A DNA stretch of 64,000 bases from Atriophallophorus winterbourni (Eukaryota; Platyhelminthes; Trematoda; Plagiorchiida; Microphallidae), in the NCBI GenBank assembly GCA_013407085.1, contig JACCGJ010000202.1, positions 19,329 to 83,328 on the forward strand. The letters run 5' to 3'. Of the stretch, positions 56,505-64,000 are shown piece by piece; position 1 is the stretch's first letter; every line of letters begins with the position of its first letter. A program made the translations under genes and the position numbers. Under the pieces are notes generated by a model that was not told the origin of the DNA, did not search any database, and worked only from the letters and a program-made list of their open reading frames with translations.

Positions 56505-57080
56505 ATGAATGTACGGACCGTGCGTCCATGAGGCAAGCAAGCTGTGCTTGCCCTCTGCCTCGATTCGTTATCTATCTATATCTGTTGCTTGTGACTTCAT
56601 GATCCCTCTACGATAATGGAATTGACTGCACCAACTTCTGCCAATAGGTACATTTTGGGCTGTCCAGGTGATTCTTTTATTTCCTCTTCGGGTCAAGCAG
56701 GTGTAGGTATAGTCCTGAGTTCGCGTGAAGAAAGCTCCCCTTTCGACTAGATTCCTATCAAAAGCAGGATTGTTCTTTACGACTAGCTATTTCTATCAAC
56801 ACTACTTCCCGGACTCAAAGTAGGCGGCGCTTGTTCGTTGTAGCCACTTATGATCAGACTAATAGTAGCACCGATGTCGAACTCTTTACATTCTTTCGTC
56901 GCGCAGAGTTCTGAAATCATTATTCTTGCTGGGGATTTAACTGCTCAAGTTGGCCATCTAACAATGACCGGTCACGGACACAAATTGACTATCTCGTCAT
57001 AAGCGCTAGGCGGACAGGAATATAGCTCCTTCTGGAGTACGAGTGTAGATTCTTATAACGCACTCCTTCGATTGATATTT
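56505..57080 (+). mobile_element. RTE-clade LINE fragment, endonuclease
   Basis: The + strand reads SIYICCL, LHDPSTIMELTAPTSANRY, SGQAGVGIVLSSREESS, IIILAGDLTAQVGHLTM, RTQIDYLVIS, then SFWSTSVDS. These correspond to the N-terminal signature, the AGVGI core, the GD-NAQVG catalytic motif and the C-terminal segment of RTE endonucleases. Stops and at least one internal deletion are present. Confidence 0.72.
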
Positions 57081-57174
57081 ACATTAAAATTCTGTCCCTA
57101 TAACAGTCACGTTTAAGCGCATGGCTTTCGAGAAGCTTTGGGATCTTACAATTCAGCAAGCATATCTCGGCGGT

Positions 57175-58800
57175 TTCATCATCATGATCATCATGAAGCA
57201 CAAATCTGAAGCAAGACAAACTGCCAAGCAACATGAAGCAGAAAAAGCAGATAAGCAAGCGCGTGCAAAAAGGAAAGCGGGTAAGTGAAGATGCAAAAGC
57301 AGATGCCCAAAAAGTAGTTTGTTTTTGTAGTTTCAATGCACGCGGTTTCTCAGTTTTTATCAAATATAATACAATAAAACCGGATAAAAAATTATGACGC
57401 ATATAATAAAATAGACTGGTGCCACTGTCTTCAGTTTGCAGTCAACTATTAGGCGGATCTTTTGGACCCCACCCAGGCTAACGTATACGCCTAGAGCTAC
57501 GGTAAGTTTCTTCATCCCAAAGCAGCATGACCACCCGATTGTTTCCCACAGCTTCTACCGGGTTCTGCGAATAAGGTGCTGTATAGTAAACAGTGATGAA
57601 GCGTTCTTAAAACATGTTCTAACCATCGCAAACGATCAAGCATCAACATTTCTCTCAGTCCATGGCCACTTGGTCCTCACACCCGCTTGAAGACATCTAT
57701 ATTTTTAACGGGATGCTGCCACCGCATGCGAGCAATCCTACGCAGGCAACGGGTGTCAAAACAGAAAGCCAACAGACATCTTATGCTCGGATAGACCAGG
57801 TTTCGCGGCCACAATGTGGTGTAGCAAACACAATTCTGTTGTATGGAGTGAAACATCGCGTCGACACCACAGATGGCGAACGCTACACCCGCTTTGCCTA
57901 CACATTGTGAGATCTCGTCCTCGACACAAACGTCATCAGAGATCCAACTGCAGAGGTAAACAAAGCTGTTGACCAATTCAAGATTGACATCACACAGTTC
58001 GATTGGGAAGAAAGCCGCTCCACTCTATGGGAAATGTTTTACACTTTTTGGCGCAAAGCACATGCCATACCGTGAAGCACTATGAGGGTCATCTAACAGA
58101 AGCGCGATGTCATCACACACTCTAAATCGGTAGCTTTCTCACCCGGCAGAAGTTCAACACCTGCGCCCACCAGACCAGCTAAAGCTTTCCTTAGGACATC
58201 GTCGATCACGAAGTTAAAGAGGAAAGGCGAGATCAGGCAGCCCTGTCGCAACCCGCTGGAGATATTGAACGAGGACGAAAAGTGTCCGTACACTCTAACC
58301 CTGTCCGAGGTTTGGAAATATAATGCTTTAAAGATCCAAACATACTTCTACGGAATTTCCATGTCTCAGCAGACAGTTCCAAAGACTTTTGCGATGGATT
58401 GAATAGAATGCCGCTCGGATATCAAGGAACACCATGATAGTTAACCTACGAAATGCGTGACGTTGCTACAGTACACGACGGAGTGTGAAGATTTGATCTA
58501 TGCACACTCGACCGGCACGAAACCCAGTTTAATCCGCACGGATTCGCTCTTCCCGTATGGTATCGCGCCGTCCATTTTTGAAAACCAGAGCAATTATTGA
58601 TTCTCTCCAAGGAATCGGAATATGTTCCTCAGCCCATATTTTGGCGAACAGCGCTTGAAGTTCGCAAACGAGAGCGAATCCACCATCGTTGAACAATGCG
58701 GTGCCAAGGCATCAGTACAGGGTGCCCTATGAGACATTGTAAATCTCTGATTCAGTGGGAGCCTCCAGATAAATCGGAGGTTTATTAGATAATCTATCCT
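57175..58800 (-). mobile_element. RTE-clade LINE, RT to 3-prime end
   Basis: From 58800 down the - strand: PPIYLEAPTESEIYNV, IWAEEHIPIPWRESIIALVF, then ISSGLRQGCLISPFLFNFVI, RKALAGLVGAGVELLPGEK and FAPNK-like remnants. The connection region follows (VNSFVYLCSWISDDVCVED, DTRCLRRIARMRWQHPV) and a 3-prime UTR matching, inverted, that at 54340-54520. It ends at a TCATCATCATGATCATCATG stretch near 57185. Stops break all frames. Confidence 0.8.
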
Positions 58801-58879
58801 TTGCGGTCTCTGAAAATATCGCACAACCGTGGAATGCGATTGTCCCTGTCATGCACGATGCCGCGGAGTCGGCATGTAA

Positions 58880-59160
58880 CAGTTCCACCTGTAGCAGAAG
58901 AGGCCACTGGATCTTCCAGACTAACCTGTTACAGGAAGAATAGCGATGGATTCCTTCTAGTTCGCAATATAATGCAGAACGAATATACGCCAGAAAAAAA
59001 TCTCAAGCGTAGTATTCGTTATGATAAGGAAGCGTGATGGCTGAAAAAAGTGAGGAAATGAAGGCAGCCAGCAATTAAGAGAACGTCCGAAGACTTTTCC
59101 AGCTAATTCAGTTCGCAGCTTCTAAAGCTATTGGTGTCAACAAGACAGACAGAACGATTG
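58880..59160 (+). mobile_element. RTE-clade LINE scrap, EN-RT linker
   Basis: The + strand reads NLKRSIRYDKEA, a stop, WLKKV-like, then ENVRRLFQLIQ and ASKAIGV. This corresponds to the linker RLDREKWWLKMVEQME then GNVRKLFQLIRSTGPTKKGV of the element at 61401-62750. It abuts the SINE-like element at about 59160. Confidence 0.6.
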
Positions 59161-59745
59161 CGCCCAAAGGTTCCAAAAGTTGCCATAGCCGGGGTTGGCA
59201 GTGGGGATAAGCTCCCACTGTTTATGAAATGCTCCCATATGACATGCGGTTCAAATAGCCTCTGGCAACCAAGTCCAGCTTCTGGCCTGCCCGAGTGGCT
59301 CCCCGAGCCCGTGGGAACTGCATCTACCAACAGGAGAAGGGGCGAGGGCGAGCGACTGGCGCCTGAAAACCAGTTTGCTTCGGGCAGATGGAGCTCGTTA
59401 GCCTGGGAGGGCATTTCATCTGAGGGAAGGAAAACCCTGATTTTTAACCTCCGCTGCCTTGTGGGATACCCGATCGCGGGAACGGCTTCGGGAGAAAACC
59501 CTGAGGAAAAATCTGAAACAGAGTCTGGCAGACGGTTAGTTGGTGCACACCACCTCTTTCTGGCAACTCCCTGCTGCCTTGCAGGTTGCACTTGTGCAAC
59601 TGTGCAAAGGCTAGAGAAGCTGACCCGAACAAACGCCGAGTCGTGATGGGGACACCGCTTTGTACCCAAATTCCCAAGAATCTTTATTGAAGCCGACTCA
59701 TCCTTCAGGAGGAGATAGTCGCACAAAAGTAAAGTAAGTAATCAC
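59160..59745 (+). mobile_element. SINE-like element with an RTE-type tail
   Basis: This GC-richer block of about 585 bases has its own character (long frames on both strands, no RT or endonuclease motif). It ends with GAAGCCGACTCATCC, TTCAGGAGGAGATAGTC, GCACAAAAGTAAAGTAAGTAA, nearly the same as the last 55 bases of the RTE-like LINE at 5905. Sharing of a LINE tail is the usual sign of a SINE or a LINE-derived non-autonomous element. A GGTTCAAA stretch near 59245 could be a B-box remnant, but no A box is clear. I cannot separate a tRNA-derived SINE from an internally deleted LINE. Confidence 0.55.
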
Positions 59746-61190
59746 TACAAAGAACACCACGTCCTGTTAGGCGTAGCATTTTCACGAGCAATTCCGCTGA
59801 AAAGCAGCAGTTGGCCCATTTCTCTGTATTCTGCATTGAAGCCTCCAAGCGAAGCAGAAATCAAGCTCGGTATTCAGTCAACGAGCGGAGTCATGTGCAT
59901 TTGGTCATGATGAGCTAGACCCGCTTCTCTTCAAGGAGGGGCGTGATATCCTATTAAGCACACTAGTTGACCATTTCCTGTAAATGTGGGACACGGAAAC
60001 TAACTTAAATTCAATAGTAGAAAATTCTCGTGACCGATCGGGGAATTATATACATGAAAAAACTTTGTAATGCAATTTAAACCTGTTCCCTGTTCGTACT
60101 GACACCCTTATGCACGGATGTACAATTGTGCAGCATTGGCCAACGGTAGTGAGCTGCAGGCTGAAACACGCTGGAGTCTCACTAACATTTCTATTTTCAC
60201 CCTTATATCTGTCTAGGCCTGGGCAGCCTGACAGTATCTTAGCCCACGGACAGTCTCTGACTGTGCGGCACTTTGCCTGGATAAGGCTTGGTCTGACGAA
60301 ACTTCTATACCAGATGCGAAACATTACGAATATACAGCTGTAACCGATTCAGTACAAACTTTCTTTTTATAACCTCAACTCTGTATGCGTTACAAATGCA
60401 TGTAGCTTGAATCACCTCTAACGTCCATTGATGTGTATGCACAATAGCGTGGCAGTCAAACACTTAAACGCGCTAATTCTGTTTTGTAAAATGATGATGA
60501 ATCTACGAACACAAAGCATTCGAGACCTTGTCCTGAAGTTTCTTTCCAATGCCTATTGACGTTAGTTGTTTCAGCTTTTGACTGAAGAATAACAATCATC
60601 ATCATCATCACCAAAGACAGCATTACACCGGTAGCACGTACCGAATGCTTAACTGCCATACAACCACGAAAAAGTGAAATCCTGAAAGATGGGGAAGGGT
60701 GGGACTTAAATTGCTACGGCTTCCATAATGGAGTGAGCACAAACTGGGAAGAGGTGACTACACCTCGAATGGAACATGCATTCAAACAAGTTTGGTGAAC
60801 GAGTAGAGCGACATCAGCATGACAGCTTCCTTGCGGCTTTCAGTGTCATACATCATAACAAGCTTTCCTCGTCACTCTACTTGACAACATACAAGGTTAA
60901 TCAAACAATCCAAGATGCTTAGTGCAAGACCGCCATTAAACACCGTTTCGGAACATCCTGACGCCTTACTAACTATTGTGATATCTGATTGCGGAGACCT
61001 CAGCCTAGAAGACGAACTGGGCCGAATTTTGAATGGTTACAAGTAAGGTTGTTTAATTACCTATGCCATGTGACGTGTTCTTGGTCCATCCCCGAGGATT
61101 GTACCTCAACCCGGATGGTTGCGTCGGTCAAAAAGAAATCTGCTCGGGTCGGTGGTCCGGCATCCGTATAACTGTGACTCAGCAAGCGAC
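59745..61190. other. Unassigned, with R1 and R2 scraps
   Basis: About 60230-60300 resembles repeat R1 (CTGACTGTGCGGCACTTTGCC, then GGAT). About 60914-60940 resembles R2. A CAT repeat occurs at 60597-60612. No gene was found. Confidence 0.4.
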
Positions 61191-61199
61191 CTATGCAGG

Positions 61200-63850
61200 T
61201 TGATTTGCTTCTCTATATCAACACTACCGAACAATTTATTTCGGAGAGCATCGGTGCGTATGCGATTGTAACAGCTAACTCCTAGAATATTGCGGAGACA
61301 TCGGTTGTCAAATACTTGGAGACGCTGAATGTGTTCTTTACGTAAGGTCCAGGTTTCGTACCCATACAGTAACACAGCCCGCACTGTCGCTTTATAGACT
61401 CTACCCTTGAGTAGCAGAGACAGTCCTTTTGACGCCAGAGGTACCTAGGGTGGTGTATGCTACGGTCGCTTTAGAAATGCGTGCCGAAACCTCGTCAACT
61501 AACGATGCAAAAATCTTGATACAACTACCGAGATACGTAAAAATATCTACAATTTCAAGCGCCTGATTGTCAAGTAATAAAGTGTTGTTCGATAAGTCTA
61601 TGTCCTGCAGAAGAACACTGCACTTAGAGGGTGCAAAACGTATTCCAAATGCGGGCACAATAGATAGCTTGCTCAGTATCGCATGTGCATCTGTGTACGA
61701 GTCGAAGAGCAGAACTATATCATCAGCATAGTCCAAGTCGAGAAGCATGATGCCTCGCATTATGTGAACTCCGAAAGCTGGGGCACCTTCGTTGCATAAT
61801 TCCATAATTGCAACAATTATAAAATTGAACAAAAACGAATATATCGGGCATCCTTGTCGGACGCCACTTGTGGTGTGGAATTTAGGTGAGAGTTCGTTGT
61901 AAACCCTAACGCATCCGGATGCATGAGCATAAAGTCGTGTGTTGACATAATCTTGCGGAACGCCTTTACACAGCAAGGTGTTAAACAGAACATTTCGGTC
62001 GACTGAATCAAATGCTCCTTTGAAGTCTAAAAAGATGGCTATAGTCGGTTCTCGATAAGTGTGCCGCAGTTCCAAGATCCGTCGAAGAGTAAAAATGTGG
62101 TCGATACAGCCTCTGCCAGGTCGGAAGCCAGCTTGCTGATCTCGGATCTGTGATTCCCTATGCGATGTTAACCTTCGCAGACATATGGACGCTAATAATT
62201 TCGTAATAATGGGAGTGAGACTTATCCCACGGTGATTAGAGCATGAGCTTCGCACACCTTTTTTAAATATAGGTATGATAACTGATTCGCCCCAACTCGG
62301 AGGGACGGATTCTGACAACCACACTTCACGGATGAGATCGCATAATGTGCTGATTAGGACTTGGCCACTTTCTTTGAACAAAACAGGCGGTATGTCATCG
62401 GGGCCAGCAGCTTTGAATCGTTTCATGGATTCGATACATGCTTTAATTTCTAAATCATTGGGGGGACCTATGCCAACAGGCCAAGGATCACACTGCTTCA
62501 AGTGAGGGAATGATTCTGTTGCAGGCGACCGGCTGAATTGTTCTTCAAAATGTTCAGCCCAGCGTGAGAGTCGGCGAGTCTTATTAGTGATAAGAGTACC
62601 GTCTATTTCAGCGATAGTCTCACTCACTCCTTTTTTCGTAGGTCCAGTCGATCGAATAAGTTGGAAGAGTTTTCGCACGTTACCCGCATTATTTGCTATT
62701 TCCATTTGTTCGACCATTTTTAGCCACCACTTTTCTCTGTCTAGTCGCAAGCTCCGTTAAAGTTCATTCCTCACGTGTCTACGCTCTGTATTGTGCCCAG
62801 GACCGTGTGGTATTTGGCATCGCTGGTGAAGAATTTACATAGAGCGTTGTGAAATCCAGTGGGACTTTTGGGTTGATTGTGTAGTCTCACAGGCTGTTAT
62901 TGCGACGGCTCGCATAATCCCTGCTATTTTGTTGAACCTTACATCGGCAGTTGCAAACGGAGCAACTGGGAGTGAGTTACTCAAGGTGGTCCTAAAAATG
63001 TCTTGAACTGCAGGCAGAGAGAATTTTTCGACCATAATGCGTTTCACATTCGAACGCTTCGTACTGGAGAACTTTAACGAGAACCTACATCGCACAAGAG
63101 CATGATCTGAATCTATGTAGGTATTCCAAAAGGAGCGGCAGTCCTCAATACAACCTTTCCAACGAGCACTTATGGCGATATGGTCGATTTGGACCGAAGG
63201 TTGGCTTCTATCCGACGAGTGCCATGTCGCACATTGACATCCTTTATGTCGAAAGGAAGTGCTGCTAATGAATAATCGAGATTGTGCACAGAATTGTATA
63301 AACCGTTCACCGTTTTCTGGCCTTCAAGACCAAACATGCCACCTAATTGTGATTCAGATGTATGTAAGCGACCCAGTCTGGCAGTCACATCTCCCGTTAA
63401 GACAACAATACCTGAGCTTTGTGAACGTCGCAAAAGAGCGAACAGATCGTCTAAGCCGTTTTCTCGTCGTCGGAATTGGTGCTAATCGAAACGTAAGATG
63501 CTACAATAAACAAGCACCTCTGATTAATGATTTTGAGTTCGGTTTAATACTACTGGCTAGTCAGAATGCGTACATCCAACTATTGCAAGGAATCTAATCG
63601 ATTAGACAGGATTCGGCACGTGAATTCAGCACTACACCGACCCCACCTGTCTCGAAATGGCAGCAATAGAATCAGCGAAACAGCGCAAAAAGTAGCGAGT
63701 TTAAAGGTCTGAGGCAATAAGTTCAGTAATTATAGACGGATCATATAAGCGCGCTTCTGATAAACAACAAACATCAATAGTTAGACTACTAAGGTAAGAG
63801 CCAATGTAGGTTGCTAATCTATATGTCTGATGGTACTGACAACCGATGAC
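61200..63850 (-). mobile_element. RTE-clade LINE, nearly complete coding region
   Basis: Reading the - strand from 63850, the endonuclease start (SLTIDVCCLSEARLYDPSI) comes first. Broken endonuclease follows (VVLTGDVTARLGRLHTSES with GD-TARLG for the catalytic loop; IDHIAISARW-like; DSDHALVRCRFSLKFSS). Then a long intact RT frame (61401-62750) and a C-terminal part (VLLYGYETWTLRKEHIQRLQ, VFDNRCLRNIL) run to about 61200, where it loses similarity. It belongs to a different subfamily from the 53-59 kb pieces. The 3-prime UTR is missing or unrecognised. Confidence 0.85.
61401..62750 (-). CDS. RTE reverse transcriptase, intact frame
   Basis: A 449-residue frame without stops. Motifs are GNVRKLFQLIRSTGP (23-37), RWAEHFEEQF (63-72), AGPDDIPPVL (115-124), WGESVIIPIFKKG (153-165), QAGFRPGRG (206-214), IFLDFKGAFDSVDR (239-252), SGVRQGCPI (295-303), LDYADDIVLL (339-348) and FAPSKCSVLLQD (372-383). 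YLGSC (406-410) is near the end. All RT catalytic aspartates are kept. After about residue 430 the frame departs from the family and ends, so the C-terminus continues in another frame. The first Met is not necessarily an initiator, because RTE elements usually encode endonuclease and RT in one ORF. Confidence 0.87.
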   Translation of the reverse strand: MRLDREKWWLKMVEQMEIANNAGNVRKLFQLIRSTGPTKKGVSETIAEIDGTLITNKTRRLSRWAEHFEEQFSRSPATESFPHLKQCDPWPVGIGPPNDLEIKACIESMKRFKAAGPDDIPPVLFKESGQVLISTLCDLIREVWLSESVPPSWGESVIIPIFKKGVRSSCSNHRGISLTPIITKLLASICLRRLTSHRESQIRDQQAGFRPGRGCIDHIFTLRRILELRHTYREPTIAIFLDFKGAFDSVDRNVLFNTLLCKGVPQDYVNTRLYAHASGCVRVYNELSPKFHTTSGVRQGCPIYSFLFNFIIVAIMELCNEGAPAFGVHIMRGIMLLDLDYADDIVLLFDSYTDAHAILSKLSIVPAFGIRFAPSKCSVLLQDIDLSNNTLLLDNQALEIVDIFTYLGSCIKIFASLVDEVSARISKATVAYTTLGTSGVKRTVSATQG

Positions 63851-64000
63851 CTGGAAGAAGGCCCTCAAACGCTTGACGTCGGGTTTAGCTCGGGTCGGAC
63901 GAACGCGGCTTCCTGGGTGGGGTCCAAGGGATAGTGAGTGTCTGTGGCTTGACACGATGTCGACGATGGCTGAGAACCGGCAACAGTGGAGAGAGTGCAT
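63850..64000 (+). mobile_element. RTE-clade LINE, C-terminal scrap
   Basis: The + strand reads TWKKALKRLTSGL, RVGRTRLPGWGPRDSE, LDTMSTMAENRQQWREC, running off the window. It is homologous to the C-terminus at 54183-54295. It stands head to head with the endonuclease start of the - strand RTE. Confidence 0.8.

Noticed and set aside
56089..56508. 139-codon open frame as a host gene
   Set aside because: A second frame is open over the same bases, composition is unremarkable, and no splice or domain evidence exists.
59103..59726. Overlapping 207- and 171-codon frames read as genes
   Set aside because: They overlap on opposite strands in a GC-richer block with a LINE-type tail, and neither shows a protein motif.
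63701..64000. - strand 99-codon frame as one protein
   Set aside because: It joins the endonuclease start of a - strand RTE to the reverse strand of a + strand RTE C-terminus.
1..64000. CRISPR arrays, tRNA and rRNA genes, operons
   Set aside because: No regularly spaced repeats, no cloverleaf and no rRNA-like stretch were noticed, and gene structure is eukaryotic.

Overview
The window looks like intron-rich, AT-leaning DNA from a flatworm, most likely a digenean trematode. This is an inference. It rests on dense CR1-type LINEs whose ORF1 carries a PHD-like finger, trematode-style RTE LINEs, hammerhead-ribozyme repeats of the kind known from schistosomes, and a eukaryotic split gene with GT-AG introns. 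The genus cannot be told from the sequence. A run of exactly 1000 N (39404-40403) is a scaffold gap.

The one host gene I can support is the C-terminal part of DRC1, dynein regulatory complex subunit 1 of motile cilia, on the + strand. Nine exons join with compatible phases: about 2042-2232, 3275-3379, 4609-4690, 8230-8319, 17437-17605, 19779-20035, 20969-21339, 51691-51862 and 51935-51985. The N-terminal exons lie upstream of the window. About 7 kb holding exons F and G (18366-25386) is present again after the gap (40404-47672) at very high identity. Phase arithmetic shows that only one F and one G can be used per transcript. The repeat is therefore either a mutually exclusive cassette or, more simply, a second haplotype left in the scaffold.

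Nearly everything else is mobile DNA inside the introns or downstream of the gene. 8.6-16.4 kb and 22-50 kb hold at least a dozen CR1 LINE fragments in both orientations. One of them (25.4-29.7 kb, - strand) is nearly intact, and a second near-full-length copy is decayed (33.0-37.2 kb, - strand). 5.0-8.2 kb holds a broken LTR retrotransposon (LTR end, primer-binding site, gag and protease remnants) interrupted by LINE tails. 53.3-64.0 kb is a mosaic of RTE-clade LINE pieces in alternating orientation, plus a SINE-like element at 59.16-59.75 kb.

The most unusual layer is a set of short tandem repeats carrying hammerhead ribozyme motifs. I see three sequence families: A at 0.8 and 52.3-52.8 kb (+ strand), B at 7.7, 49.5 and 54.7 kb (- strand), and C at 21.6-22.1 kb with its duplicate at 43.9-44.4 kb (- strand). 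Families A and C each have a copy with every core nucleotide and a paired helix I. All three families share a minimal, self-complementary CCGG helix III. They resemble metazoan retrozymes and Sm-alpha-type repeats. No tRNA, rRNA or CRISPR was found.
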